A stretch of 64,000 nucleotides of DNA from positions 572,090,057-572,154,056 of the forward strand of contig NC_056749.1 of the NCBI RefSeq assembly GCF_019279795.1, in the 5' to 3' direction. This DNA comes from Protopterus annectens (lineage: Eukaryota > Chordata > Ceratodontiformes > Protopteridae). Below, piece after piece: positions 36,786-49,099 of this stretch. The notes beneath the pieces were generated by a model. The model was not told the origin of the DNA. It ran no database searches and was given only the letters and a program-made list of their open reading frames with translations. A program made the position numbers and the translations under genes. Position 1 is the stretch's first letter, and each line of letters starts with the position of its first letter.

Positions 36786-37982
36786 CACCAGCCACCACTG
36801 AAGTAAGACATTTATTTAGAACAATGATTTCTCTTAGAGATGGATAGAAATAGCCAGATTAGACTATCTGGTTTCTATATTTATGTTGGACTATTCTACA
36901 GTATTATTTTAAACGTTTCCTGTGATCTCCGAACTCTGTAATGTCATTGTGTTGAAGTAATATGATTAGTCTTATGTTTTTATTATTTATTATTAAATAT
37001 TTAGTCTTATGTTTTTATTATTTATTATTAAATATTTTAAACCTTTCAACTGTGGCTGTTTTGTGTAGAGGTAAGTTAAGCTTTTAGAGTACATTGCATG
37101 TATTTGGTGATACTGTCCAAGCACTCCAATAGCTTTAGCCCTGGGTCACACTTAATATTTGGATAACAGTAATATTGCACAGTGAAATTGGTCACCCTTT
37201 GGGAAGAGCCTTATAGTAGCTAATATTAGTGGTTGGTGTCAGTGATTTCTACCTTATAGTCTGGAGAGAAGTGGGGCATAGCTGGAGAACCTGTGCCAGC
37301 CTTCTCCAGGAATGTCTGTACATTTGTATATAAGTCATATCTCAAAGTGTGTGTGTATCAGCTACTTGGGCAGGGACACAAAGTACTGGTTGGACAGAGG
37401 GGGTGCTGGAGGTTTTAGCTTGACCACTAGGCTATCTGTACCCTATAGCTGTGCCAGTGGGGAGTCTTACTGGGGATCTGGAGAGAAAGGGAGAAACCAG
37501 CCCCAGACTGACTGTGATCTCTGTGTGCTCTTAACGGAAATTGTACTTTACTGTGTGTGTACTTGTTATCCTTCCCAATATGTGAAGGCTGCCAGCCTAG
37601 CTAGATAGATTTTGTAAATAATTCTATGTTATTGTAAATATTAATGTAATTCACAGGCTTGTTCTACAAATGTAAAGAGAACTATATGTTAGGATTAAGC
37701 TATATGTTGTACTGAACTTCAAAAATGTAACCACAGCGCACCCTGCTGGAAGCCACAGCAATAAAAGGCATTTTACATGTAAAACATTAGTAATTACCTC
37801 TTAAATTAAAACAGTAGAAATAATTTCTTAGTCCCGACATCCTGTCTCCGAGTTGGCGATCAAACAGTCATAAAATGCTTGACTTATCAGCTTTCTTCCA
37901 GTGCACTGGCCCAGTAATCAAGGAGTCTCAGTCCTCACGACTAACACCAGTGAGTAGCATGTACAAGAAATATAACTACAAT

Positions 37983-38015
<33 letters not shown>

Positions 38016-38029
38016 GATTAGAGATATAA
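36786..38029. other. No recognisable gene
   Basis: Contains a 35-bp tandem duplication at about 36969-37034 (TTAGTCTTATGTTTTTATTA unit) and AT-rich tracts from 37980. No coding region recognised. Confidence 0.5.
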
Positions 38030-38112
38030 TTACCATATTATATATGTATGTATGTAAAACAAGAGTTTGAATGTTTTATAAATAAAATGAAATACATTGT
38101 AAATATGAATAT
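38030..38112. repeat. Left copy of a long direct repeat flanking CR1
   Basis: Starts GAGATATAATTAC and ends AAATATGAATAT, with GTTTTATAA inside. It matches 42900-43026 outside the microsatellite cores. Its position, touching the 5' side of the CR1, is that of a target-site duplication. Confidence 0.75.
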
Positions 38113-38123
38113 ATATATATATA

Positions 38124-38182
<59 letters not shown>

Positions 38183-38212
38183 ATATATATACATATATAT
38201 ATATACCAGATA
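38113..38212. repeat. (TA)n/(TG)n tract at the CR1 5' boundary
   Basis: TA runs interrupted by TGTGTG, immediately upstream of the first recognisable CR1 base. Confidence 0.9.
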
Positions 38213-38214
38213 TA

Positions 38215-39014
38215 CCAGAAAGGCTCATCCAGACTCTGCTACACTTTGCTGTGAAGGAAAGGTTAGTTTGCTGTTATTTTTTGTATTTCTGTATTGCCTT
38301 TCTATATTTTGAATACTGTAGTTTGTTTTCTTTACCTTGTGTTTTGCTTGCATTCTGTTTAACAGCATATTAAAACTTCAAAAGAGACCACAGCTCTCTC
38401 TGTTCTGAGTCAGGCAGAATTTTTTCCCTCCTTCCCACCCATTTAAGTTGTCTTGTTAAATACCACTGTCTTTCTAGTTGCCCGCCTCTTATGTTAATCT
38501 GACCATATATCTCATTTCTCTCTGCTTTCACTGGCTTATGTGAGTAATCACAAAACCATCACTTTTGAAATCCCACCCCTTCAATTATTTAAATTTATTG
38601 GCCATCCTACAGTATTTCATAGTACCAAAATACAAAAGTAACCACCCCTTTCAGTCCATCTTGCTGTTTTAAAAATAGTAACTCTCCACTAAACCTTAAC
38701 TTTTTAAAACAGGTAAAACTCAAGTTACCTACTTTCATATCTAACTTCTCTAGTGCACACTGCAGAGTGCATTCTTTTCAATCTTACCTTTAAGCATCCC
38801 TGTTACTAGCACTTTCTCTAATACCTAAAAGATCATCTCTACTTGACTCCAAGTAGACTTTTCTCTATCTGTTAAACCTAGCACTTGCTCCTACAGTACT
38901 TATTACCTTGATACGGCACTCTTATAGATAGCACCCCAAAAGGCAAACCCCCATTTCTCGGTCACCACGTCCCCGGAATCTCTTTTAAAGTTTTTTTTGT
39001 CTTGTCCTTCTAGC
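38215..39014 (+). promoter_or_regulatory. CR1 5' UTR
   Basis: The first 195 bases match the monomer at 8921-9112 (CTCATCCAGACTCTGCTACA start, GCATATTAAAAC end). The rest aligns with the leader at 9113-9510. An internal promoter is expected for a LINE leader but no specific element was identified. Confidence 0.7.
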
Positions 39015-39952
39015 ATGTCGAGGGATCAGTTGCTAGTGTCCTCTCCTGCTCAGCTGGTGAACCTGGGAATATTGAGGCAATGTTACAATTGCCTCATGTA
39101 CACAGACAACCCTCTCCTCCTCCCACAAAACACAAATACATGCGAGAGATGCAACTATATGGCCAAACTGGAGGCTGAGCTCTCTCAACATAGGACTGGC
39201 AAGACCAGTCAGGAGGAGAAGGTTACCACACACACTATAGACCCAGTCTCATATAGTACCATCACAACCTCAAATCATACACATAAACACACAAAGACAT
39301 ACTCGCGGCTCTGATCAAAAATCTACCAAAACAGCAGAGGCCACCAAAGCAGACACCCAAACAACCACCACCTCAGAACACAACACCTGCAACACATAGA
39401 CCTCACAGTCAGAGTGTCAAACAGTCACAGCCCTTAAGGCCAAACACAATGCCAGACACACTAGTCATTGGTGACTCCATAGTCAGACACACTGGCGTCC
39501 CGCTCACCAGACTGAGTAAGGAGAAGGTCACAGTAAGCTGCCTGTCGGGCGCTAGAATCCGCCACATAACGCAAGCACTCAGGTCTCTCAACAGCAGGTA
39601 CAAATATGACTCAGTCATTGTCCACGCTGGTGTAAACGACCTGAGACGTACCTCCTTGGACTACATGAAAAGAGACATTGAGGAGCTCTCTGATTATGTA
39701 GCCCAGGCAGGTATGACCCTGACCTTGAGCAGTATCCTACCTTCACCAAGAATGATGCCACAATACAGAGATAAGATGATCAGCTTTAACAATTGGCTTA
39801 AACTCTGGTGTCATTCAAAGGGGATCCAATGTCTGTCTGCCTGGGCTGACATGCTGGACAAGCCACGCTGCTTGCAAGGGACGGCTTGCACCTGTCACCC
39901 TGGGATTCGGATATTGGCAAAGGCTCTTGCCACCCCCATAGTGCCTTTTTAG
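39015..39952 (+). pseudogene. CR1 ORF1 (zinc-binding, SGNH esterase-like)
   Basis: Starts MSRDQLLVSSPAQLVNLGIL. Two CxxC pairs follow (QCYNCLMY, CERCNY), likely a zinc site, then a short charged helix MAKLEAEL. A Thr/His-rich stretch is frameshifted near 39314-39448. The esterase domain is open at 39449-39952: VIGDSIVRHTGVP carries the GDS nucleophile motif, then IVHAGVNDLRRTSLDYMKRD with the GxND block. The C-terminal catalytic Asp-x-x-His region (RDGLHLSP in the other copies) is shifted to KGTAC by a small deletion near 39877. Followed by ORF2 within about 60 bases. Confidence 0.85.
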
Positions 39953-40004
39953 GCAAGGCTCAAATTCTAAACCTACCACCCTAGAACACAAAAAGGAAAA
40001 AACT

Positions 40005-42600
40005 AAGGGTAATGCTGCTCAATGCCAGAAGTCTAAATCTCAAAATGCACGCACTCGAGGCCCTTCTCAGTATGGAGAACATCGATGTCTGTGCAGTGAC
40101 AGAAACCTGGTTCAAGGCTCCTGAGAGCACCCCAGCACTATCAGGTTTTACCTCTTATCATGCGTTCCGGCCCCAAAATCCGGACAATACCAAGAAAGGA
40201 GGGGGGGGTATCCATATTCATCAAAGACACCCACACCTCAAGACTGGTGGCAATGCACGATGCATCGGAGACCATCCAGGTGCAATTAACCATAGGCAAG
40301 ACTGCTCTGCAAATTGTAGCATGTTACAGGCCACCCTCACAAACTCAGGAACCTCACATGGCCTTCCTGAAAACACTAGAGGATAAATGTATCACCAAAC
40401 ACCATCATACTAGGTGACTTCAATTACCCTAATATAGACTGGGAACACTACTCAAGCCCAAACACCCTAGCCCAAAAGTTCTTGGAATTCATAAACTCAA
40501 ATGCCATGGAACAACTAGTCACCATCCCCACAAGAGGAGAAAACATACTTGATCTCATCATCACGAACATGGGAGCACAATGTTCAACACCGAAGTATAC
40601 CCCTCACTGGTGAGATCAGATCACAAACTAATCTCGCTGGAGGTCCTCATCCCACCCCACCTGAAATAAAAAGACCACAGTAAAGAACTTCTCGAAGCCG
40701 ACTTCACACTTCTAAAGACTAGTGTGGTCTCCTTTAAGGCCCCCGAGCCGACGGAAAACATTACTCAAGCCGCTGAATCACTTACAAATGCCTTCTACCA
40801 GCACCTGCAGGACTGCATGGATAAGGCAATCCCAAGCAAAACAAAGACTCTTTGTACCAAAGGCAAGCGTCCACTCTGGTGGACCCCAGCCATAAACAAA
40901 CTCTACAACAAAAGGAGGAAGCTACTACAAGATAGAGCAAAATCCTTAAAAGGTAAGACACCCTTGATCACTATAAGTAAAAAACTAAGAGCTCTCATAA
41001 AATCATCCAAAGCACATTTTGAGAGAAAAATAGCTAAAGACTCAAAAGACAATCATAAGGCCTTCTTTAGCTATGTTAGAAACCTGGGAGGAAACTCCCA
41101 GATATGCTCAGAACTAGTTCAAAATGATGTGAAGATTACTGATCCTACAGACATTGCCAACATACTGGCTGACAGGTTCAGTGCAAACTTCTCCCCTCCC
41201 CAAAGGAGAGATATCTATACCAAGCGATTGCAGCCCCCAAACATCTCCAACGCCCAAGTGAGAACTGCTCTCTCCAAAGCAAAAACACAGCATCCATGGG
41301 ACCTGATGGTGTCCCCGGCTGTGTGCTCCACGAACTCAACGAGGAATTAAACCCACAGCTAGGACAGCTGTTTAATCATAGTCTTACCTCTGGATACGTA
41401 CCCAGGAGTGGCGCACTGCAACTGTGGTCCCACTTCACAAAGGCGGTGCCTCCACCGACCCTGGAAATTACCGGCCCATTAGCTTGACAAGCCTTATCTG
41501 CAAAGCCATGGAGAGGATCATAATGGACCTCATAAATAAAGACATAGGGAATTTGCAGACTTTGGATCCATCCCAGTTTGGCTTTGTCAAAGGCAGATCA
41601 TGCCTTCTAAACTTGGTTGACTTTTTCGAAACAGTCACCAAAGCCATTGATGAGGGAAAGGCAGTCCATACAGCCTACCTCGATCTGGCGAAGGCCTTTG
41701 ATACAGTACCCCACTCGGGTATCATTGAAAAACTCATCAGCTTAAATGTTAACCCATACATCACAAGATGGGTTGCAAACTGGCTGAGTGACAGAACCCA
41801 CAGGGTCAGAGTTGCTGGCGCCATGTCAGACTCAAAGCCTGTCACAAGTGGTGTACCACAGGGCTCAGTCCTGGGCCCACTCTTGTTTGGCATCTACTTT
41901 TCCAGTACAAGCAAACACAGGAGAGTTATGGCTGACAAAGTTTGCAGATGACTGCAAACTGGGCCATAGTAGAAAACACATCTGACACAGATATCCTTCA
42001 GAAGGGTCTCACAGAAATGGATAACTGGTGCCAGAGCCATGGCCTAAAGTTAAATGTCAAAAAATGCATAGTCATACCCTTCGGGAAAAACAAGGTTACC
42101 CCTAGCTACCAAATAGGTGGCAATCCACTGAGTACAGAAGAAGTTATCAGGGACCTGGGGACCCAGGTTGATAGTAGTCTGTCATCGACACCCATGTAGC
42201 TAAAGTAGTTAGGAAGACCTTCTACATTGCCCACCTTATCATGAAGGGATTCTCATCTAGATCAAGGGAGGTCATAGTCTCCCTATACTCATCACTCATC
42301 AGACCAATGACTGAGTACAATGCCCCATTCGGAATGTATCTGACCCGACACTTGCAGCAGCTGGAGAGGCCACAAAGTTCCTCACCAAAAGGATAAAGGG
42401 TCTCAAACATCTGTCCTATGCTGCCCGACTGAAAGAACTCCAGCTCTATTCAGTCGCTTACGCTTGCTCAGAGGTGACCTTTGCCTAACATACAAGGCCA
42501 TGTCAAACCCAGATTTGATGAATATGCTTCACCTCAAAAATCTAGATCCGTCAGAGCCACAAGGGCGGAGACTTAAACCTCGACACGGCTATTAATAGGA
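40005..42600 (+). pseudogene. CR1 ORF2 (endonuclease, reverse transcriptase)
   Basis: The endonuclease begins VMLLNARSLNLKMHALEALL with DVCAVTETWFKAP, the APE-type Glu block, and frameshifts near 40205. The linker holds KRPLWWTPAINKLYNKRRKL. The reverse transcriptase includes NYRPISLTSLICKAMERII, GFVKGRSCLLNLVDFFE, the catalytic YLDLAKAFDTVPHS, SGVPQGSVLGPLLFGIYF, and KFADDCKLG in a shifted frame near 41942. The C-terminal IEYNAPFG-equivalent is at about 42310. Few substitutions but several frameshifts (near 40390, 41330, 41430, 41890, 42195, 42470). Confidence 0.87.
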
Positions 42601-42899
42601 CGTGCTGGAGGGATAGATTCATCACCCAAAGACTCCCTATGCTGTGGAATAAAATCCCGGTATATGTGAGGCAGAGCACCTCGCTGGCCTTGTTCAAGAG
42701 AAATCTTGACCAATGGATGGGAGATCGCAGATATACCCCAGGGATTACCTCAGTGTCACTGCTCAACAGAGGCACAGCAAAATAATGGGTATAGTTCCCC
42801 ATACTAAAGGGGTGGCGTAAGCCACAAAACTATGGGCTAGGCTTGTAAATGCCCTCGGGCAGATAGCCTAGTATGAACCTATGAACCTATGAACCTATG

Positions 42900-42913
42900 G
42901 AGATATAATTACA

Positions 42914-42973
<60 letters not shown>

Positions 42974-43026
42974 GATTTTGAATAATGTTTTATAAGTAAT
43001 ATGAACTAAATTGCAAATATGAATAT
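42900..43026. repeat. Right copy of the long direct repeat, with (CA)n inside
   Basis: GAGATATAATTACAATA, then a (CA)n run (42914-42972), then AAGATTTTGAATAATGTTTT and AAATATGAATAT. It starts directly after the last CR1 octamer base. Confidence 0.75.
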
Positions 43027-43489
43027 TTATTGGTTGGTTTATCTCATGTGTTTCCTATGAAAAAGCCTGCAATGAAATAAGAATGAAATCACTATGAATT
43101 TAGTTTGTTTCTGCACTCTTTTATCCAAGTATATTTTGGTCACTGTGATTAGTTCCCTAAAAGATCAAAATTCTATGCTATCAAAAACAGACATTAGGAA
43201 CAATGAAATGATTCCACTACCCTTCCAAAGTAACTATAGATCACTGCTCAGTAATTTGGATAATATTTATGAAAATATATATGGAACTGTTTTAACTTTT
43301 CAGAACTATATTCACAGTTCTGGCATCCTTTACTTTTTTACTAGCCAAACTAATAGGTACTTATATAAAACAAGAGCAATAGAGGCTTTATAGCCCTTAA
43401 AATAATTCATCATTTAGCATATAACATAGAGGATTTATGAGCAGGTCTCCAATCATAACCTGCTTTTTATGTTTTTGATTTGTAATTTG
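43027..43489. other. No recognisable feature
   Basis: AT-rich sequence between the CR1 flank and the next LINE fragment. The 99-codon plus-strand frame here (43094-43393) shows no motif I recognise. Confidence 0.45.
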
Positions 43490-45480
43490 AGAGGACCCAT
43501 ACACGGGATAAAGCACTTATTGACTTTCTCTGTCCATTAATAGTACAGAGTTCAGTCCTGAGGTGAATGTTCTGTCTCCCATCCATAGATCCAAGTTGTA
43601 CTTGAATATGGAAAGGGATAAGCTTTGTTTTACTTGGATGGGGAGACTGTTCCAAAGCAGCTGTGTCATCTGCAAAATAAACCTGTCCGTCTAAACTCTT
43701 TCTGTTGGTGTTGCGTAAGAGGTTTAAATTCCTAGACCGAGTATTTCTGATGCCATTTTACTTACTGATGTGCAGTAACTCCATCAGTATTGAGTCAGAG
43801 GATGCATTGTATGCCAAACACAAGTTACCTCTTAGCAGTCTGTAAGATATCAAATATAGTGACAAGACTTTGAGCTGGTCTATGTTGGATATATTGTTTA
43901 GGCTTTGTACCCTTTTAGTAAGGTATCTATATGGGCATTCCAGTTGTTCCATATGTCTGGACAGATATATGCCAAAGGGGCCATTATACTCAATGACTGG
44001 CCTAATGAAGGCTCTGTAAAGGAGGACAATAACATCCCTATATTTAGGCACAATCCTTTTTTTCATAAGCCATGCAATATAGAAGGACTATCTTTTGAAA
44101 TGGACACATATTGGTAGAAAGCTATATCACACTGTCTACTTAACTTCCCAAATCCTGAACAACTGGGTCAACTCTTAGGGGCATATTGTCAGTGTGGTAG
44201 TTCCCTGGGGTAGAGGACTTCCCAAAGGACATGATAATGCATATTTTGGCATTTAGTTTCAGTCCATGATTTCGGCACCAGTTATTTAATTGGGAGAAAT
44301 CTTCCTGCAGTATGACTAAGGCATTTGGGGATTCAATAACTGCTCCTAGCTTGCTTCCTTTGGTATTGGCTTTTACATCAGCAAAGTAAATGCCATACAG
44401 GAGAGGCCCTAGCATAGAAATGTAGGGGACTCCATTGGTGACTGGTCTCTTTGTGGAGGTAATTTCCTCTATCTTGATTTCCTGCACCTTATCTGTTTCC
44501 CAGTTGGCAATCTGGAGGGTGACATACCAGTTTATTCACAGTTTATTTAGCTTTTTTACTATGCCTGAGTGGGGAATTCTGTCAAAAGCTTTGGCCAGGT
44601 TGAGGTATGCATTGTTAACCATTTTATCTTCATCCATTGCTTTGGTGACCTTTTCATAACAGCCTGCAAGGTTGAGTAAGCATGGCCTACCTTTGAGGAA
44701 TCCAGACTGAGACAGCTCCCAAGTTTGATGGTTCCTTATGTCCTTACTGATTAGTTCCTTGATACATTTTCCCAGGGCTTTACATATGAAGCTGGTCAAA
44801 CTTATAGGCTTGTAATTTGCCTAGATCTGTGGAAGATCCTCCCTTATGCAGGGGAATGAGTGAAGCTGTTTTCCATTTACTTGGTACAAAACCCGTATGG
44901 AGGGTGAAGCTGAATAGTGTCGTTAAGGGGGTGGTTAAAACATACTTCATGCTATTTAAGGTGCATCCAGGTATATTGACAGAACCCACTGATACAGTAT
45001 TTTTATCTTTTGATAACACTTTTAGGATTTGGTCTTGTATGATAGTTGGAGGCAAGCCAGTTTTAGGTCTACCTTGAGGGACAGATGGAAGGGAGACAGA
45101 GATAAAGTTAGAGATGAATTTATCAGCCAGGTTGGCTATATCTTAAGCCTCAGTGTAGGTAACATCATTCACAATCAGCTCATTGCATTGCTGTTTTGTG
45201 CTTTTCAGATTATGATCATAAGTAAAAAAGGCATTGTGATTGTTTTTGGCTTGTGGCCTAAAAATTAGCTTTTTTGGATTTTATTAAGCTCCTGTACTGT
45301 TTCTTTATTTCAGTGGTGAGAGCTGTAGCATTCTGGGAATTAATCCTCTTCCTTTAGGTCACAATTCTCTTCTTTGTATTGTAAAACTTGTTGATAATTC
45401 TGGTTCCACCATGTGGGTTTGTTTCTGGTAATTGTACTGGCTTGTTCCTGTAGGGTACAGCTGCATCTGTGCAGCTGTTT
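43490..45480 (-). mobile_element. CR1-like ORF2 fragment, diverged subfamily
   Basis: Minus strand. The C-terminal block is open at 44066-43758 (IEYNGPFGIYLSRHMEQLEC, LLRGNLCLAYNA). The reverse transcriptase lies at 45055-44140: LNSMKYVLTTPLTTLF, KWKTASLIPLHKGGSSTD, GRPCLLNLAGCYEKVTKAMD, NAYLNLAKAFDRIPHS (catalytic Asp changed to Asn), and MLGPLLYGIYFADVKAN. FADD is missing: LGSKLGAVI follows KANTK directly. A WW linker lies near 45415. More diverged than the other CR1 copies, so likely an older subfamily. Confidence 0.8.
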
Positions 45481-46204
45481 GCATGCTAATATAGTGTGGT
45501 GGCATACATTTCCCCATATTTAAAGGAGTTAACTGGAATTGGTAGAGATTTGTAGAGATTTGAAACTGGTAGAGATTTGTAGAGATTTGAAACTTGCCAA
45601 TGTATCACCTAACAGTAGGCAGTTAAGGAAATGTCTAAAGGTTACCTAGGTATGAATATTGCTGTATCATACTTAAGAGATATTGCTGGTTGCCTGTTAA
45701 GAAGAGGAGAGATTCCTGTTCTGCATCTTAATTCTAAACTACAGTTATTACTAGTACACCTTTGGCAAGAAGACTTGAAAAAAGAGGAAAGTGCCATTAG
45801 CTAAAGTCTTTTAATACTAGGGCAACTAGCTGCAGAATTTCCAAAGGCCATCTTTTTGGGGTGATATCAGACCTCTCAGCTATATCTGTTTTGTAATTAC
45901 ATTCCTAGTGCTAGGCTTGAGTTACCCCATTCACACAATTTTCTAAATAATTGTTTATATTTTGGAGGTATGTTCCAATTTTCAGGCCTGATTTAGTTCT
46001 TCACATCCCCCCCCCCCCCCCAATTACACTGTTTAGTACTAAGAAATTCAGACTATATGGCCAACATAGTGGTGTCACTAATAACCTAAAGAAAGAAAAC
46101 CCATCAGTTGCATCTTATTTTTTCAGGAGCAAAAGCCAACGATCCTGTGAGGTAGATTTTAACTGATTTTACACAGTGTCTTTGATAAAATGCTCATGTT
46201 TTTG
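45481..46204. other. Short direct repeat and poly-C, otherwise featureless
   Basis: A 28-bp unit TGGTAGAGATTTGTAGAGAT, then TTGAAAC, occurs twice at about 45541-45596. A run of 12 or more C lies at 46009-46021. No coding region recognised. Confidence 0.6.
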
Positions 46205-47256
46205 TCATTCCCGTTGGGAGGGGGCATGCATCAGCATTCAGCTCTGAGTCCATTCACATTTTTACTGGTGATGGACTACATTAATAAACAATTCAGAGGG
46301 AAAGGATAATCAAAACTGCTATATGTATGATAAGCAGACTCCAAACGGGAACTTCAGCAGATGATAGGGGACTGGAAGCAAAACTGGAGACATGTGGGAT
46401 TAAAACTGATTACAGACAAGACAGTGGTCATAACAGTAAATAAGGGAAATAAGAAGAAGCTGAAAATCAAGCTAGAAGGCCAAATAGTGGAACAGGTTAT
46501 TAGCTTCAGGTATCATAGATTAGTACTAGGCTAACTGCCCTTTGCGAGACATTTTAATCCTAACCAATTATCCCTTGTGAGGTGCAAACCCTGCACCTTG
46601 TGTTTGTAAGGCAAACACCTTAACCATAAGGCCACCCTCCCAACCCCTACTGTGAGGATTGGTTGGGAAGGGAAGTCTCAATAAGAAAGCAAAAGCTAGA
46701 ATTAGAGAGGCTGCAGCCAACTGACACTGAGGTTTAGAGGCAGTGTATGACAGAAGAATGCTAATGAAGTTGAACGGTAAGGGTTACAAAACTTGGTGTG
46801 ACCAGTGCTTCTGTACAGCACTGAAACCTTGGCAGCAAAAGTAGGGCAGCTGAGGAAGTTTAGATGATGGAGATGAAGTGCCTGGGATGGGTGGTAGGAT
46901 GTACACTGTGGAACAGACAAAGAAATTAGCACATCAAAGCCGAAGCCAAAGTCACCCCAATTGCTGAGAAGGTCAAGGAGAACTGATTACATTTATTTGG
47001 TCACATCTGCAGGAAAGTATAAAATGGTTTTATAAATACAATTTGAGAAAAACAGAAAGGAGGCAAGAGGATGGGAGAACATCCAGCAAAGAGACAGATG
47101 GATTGTGTGAGAGAAGACCTGCAACAGTCAGGCATAACTGTCAAAAATGTAGGAATGTGTCTCTGAATCAATATATATGGCAACAGTTAACACAGCAAAC
47201 TGATACCATGTAGAAAATGGAATAAAAGGATTGTTGATGATGATGAAGATGATGGC
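46205..47256 (+). mobile_element. RTE lineage-2 fragment, interrupted by a SINE
   Basis: Starts at the SALSPFTFLLVMDYINKQ region and runs to a GAT-rich tail at 47232-47254. It parallels 58265-59192: TLWNRQ in the C-terminal block and ending CAACAGTTAACAC. Several stops, including within the YADD region near 46320. The 147-bp SINE at 46512-46660 splits the SFKYLG block. Confidence 0.8.
46512..46660 (-). mobile_element. SINE with tRNA-like head and CR1-like tail
   Basis: On the minus strand, bases about 46655-46580 read GGGTGGCCTTATGGTTAAGG (a box A-like head), GTGTTTGCCTTACAAACAC (anticodon-arm-like hairpin) and CAGGGTTTGCACCTC (box B-like GGTTTGCACC). The tail at about 46545-46512 reads GGGCAGTTAGCCTAGTACTA then ATCTATGATACC, matching the CR1 3' end GGGCAGATAGCCTAGTATGA and its ATGAACCT octamers. 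The flanking RTE sequence resumes on both sides. A tRNA-headed SINE with a CR1 tail is known from turtles. Confidence 0.7.
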
Positions 47257-47839
47257 TTTGTCATTGTCAATTTACTTGAACTTGTGTTTCTGAGTGGTAT
47301 CCCACAATATGTTTGGAAGTTGGAGGATGCATGTGCTATTTGGTAAGAAAATGTTATGTTGATTAGGTGTACAGTGCTTTAGTGGTAGCTACCTAGTTTT
47401 CAAAAGCTTTTATATCTATGTTCGATGTCTTTCAGGTTGAGAAGTATGAATCCTCCTACGTGGTAGCACATTTTACCTGTAATCATCTCCCACCCTTGGT
47501 TAGAGATATACTTGGTTGCTAGAATTTAGAACTAAGTTTCTAACTTTTCTTACTGGCAAACTACATGTGATTGTTGAGGGCCATACTAATAACATTATTG
47601 GATTTTAATTAGACAGCCTCTCCTCACTAAGCCTAAAGTGAATGTCTCATTTTACTGAATTGACACTTCACTCCTTAGATTCATACTGCCTCTGGGATGG
47701 CTTCCTTGGCTTTTCCAATACAGTTCAGGTGTGCTATGCAGCATTCACCATCTTTTGCACTGAGACCCACTTATACATTGGTCTGCATTTTTTAGTACTT
47801 TCCTGCTAAGCAAGCACTTGGGGATACTGGCAATATTAT
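47257..47839. other. No recognisable feature
   Basis: No coding region, tandem repeat or known element recognised. Confidence 0.5.
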
Positions 47840-48050
47840 TGGATCATAGGAAGTTACTAGGCTAATGGCCCCAGGGCCCCTTACAAGCCTAGCCAAGTTC
47901 TACTCTTATTTCCACGATCAGCACCTATTGCCCCTGTCCAATAGGGACACAGGTGGAACCCCCGAGGTGCATTTACGGTTACCCACCCAATCATCCATAT
48001 TGCATTTGAAGAGGGCCCTTAGTCCTTAACTGTACTCCAGACTATTTTAA
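47840..48050 (-). mobile_element. CR1 3'-end fragment
   Basis: GGATCATAGGAAGTTACTAG followed by GCTAATGGCCCCAGGGCCC matches the minus-strand CR1 terminus at 60350-60400. The following GTCCAATAGGGACACAGG and GGTTACCCACCC continue the CR1 3' UTR pattern of 60460-60550. No ORF2 remains. Confidence 0.6.
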
Positions 48051-48317
48051 AAACTCTTGCCTCTCATATCATCTTTGTCTGGCTACCTTTCCTTCTGAAT
48101 CTTTTCCTTCTAACAGTTATTATATGGACAGCAATGGCTCATCACTGCTTCTGCTTTGTAAGTGGTTTTGCCACTCCTCATTCCTTGCTATATTCTGTCG
48201 TTGAGCATTGCATGCCTTCTTGATGAGCCTTCTTAGTTTGTGTAGGGGTCATACTACCAGTATCTGCAGACCTTACCACACATTCTATATTATACTCTCT
48301 TGCCTTCCTGTCTTTCC

Positions 48318-48388
48318 TTCTATTTCCACTGCTATTTCTCTACCTACCTTACCTTATTTCCACTGCTATTTCTCTACCTACCTTATGC
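48318..48388. repeat. ~36-bp tandem duplication
   Basis: The unit TTCCACTGCTATTTCTCTAC, then CTACCTTA, occurs twice. The rest of 48051-49100 shows no recognisable feature. Confidence 0.85.
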
Positions 48389-49099
48389 TGACAGTCTAGC
48401 TCTCATCTGAATCTGCTATTCCTTGTTATCCTATGCTTGACAAGTATGAGCTAGTGATCTGATTCCATTGTGCTACCCCCATTCTCTAGGACTTCACTGA
48501 ACTTACACCTACATTCCCATTTAGGGTTTATGCACTTCATTTTCTTTTAAGGAGTACATACCTACCTATAATTACTATTTAAGGTATAATTTAGGAAAAG
48601 TCAGTATTGCTCGCTCGATCTTCGATGAGTCGCAGCTGACTCCTAGAATGAACCCATGGACAGCTGCTACTATCCATGGAGTTTTCAAGACAAAGGGGGA
48701 GGGAAAGGAAGTAGTTTGCCTGGTCTTTCTTCTGTATCACATATGCATGCAGTCATAACTGCAGACAATTTAGATACTTGATGTGAAATTACTTATGAGC
48801 ATGCTTAAGTATTACTAGATTTGTATACTTGTGCACAAGGGTGATACCACTGTTTTTGACATGAGGCCGTATAATCAGACATATTCACTATGTGGACTTT
48901 TAAATGTTTGCGTTATTTTTATCCTCTTTATCATTAGATTTGCTTTTTTGCCTATGGCCTGGCTGGTGGCTAAAAGGGATCTATTTTAGATCATGCCATA
49001 TACCCGTATGAAAAACAAATAAATGAGTAAAGGCAATTGAGTTATGTCATTCTCACACATTCTTGAATGCTGTTGCTGTTTCTGACCACCATTGCCCCT

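Larger units (their letters stand above)
38213..42899 (+). mobile_element. CR1-type LINE, nearly full length
   Basis: A partial 5' UTR monomer (38215-38410), unique leader (to 39014), ORF1, ORF2, and a 3' UTR ending GCCTAGTATGAACCTATG with about three 8-bp TATGAACC repeats (42871-42899). The octameric 3' repeat is a CR1 hallmark. It lacks the extra upstream monomers of the copy at 8206. Flanked by a direct repeat of roughly 85-125 bp. Confidence 0.9.

Noticed and set aside
43094-43393. A 99-codon frame downstream of the CR1 element
   Set aside because: No motif, AT-rich, no conserved neighbour; length is within chance for such sequence.
46580-46655. A functional tRNA gene on the minus strand
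   Set aside because: Box B is degraded, the acceptor stem does not close, and the sequence runs into a CR1-like tail, so it is a SINE head.
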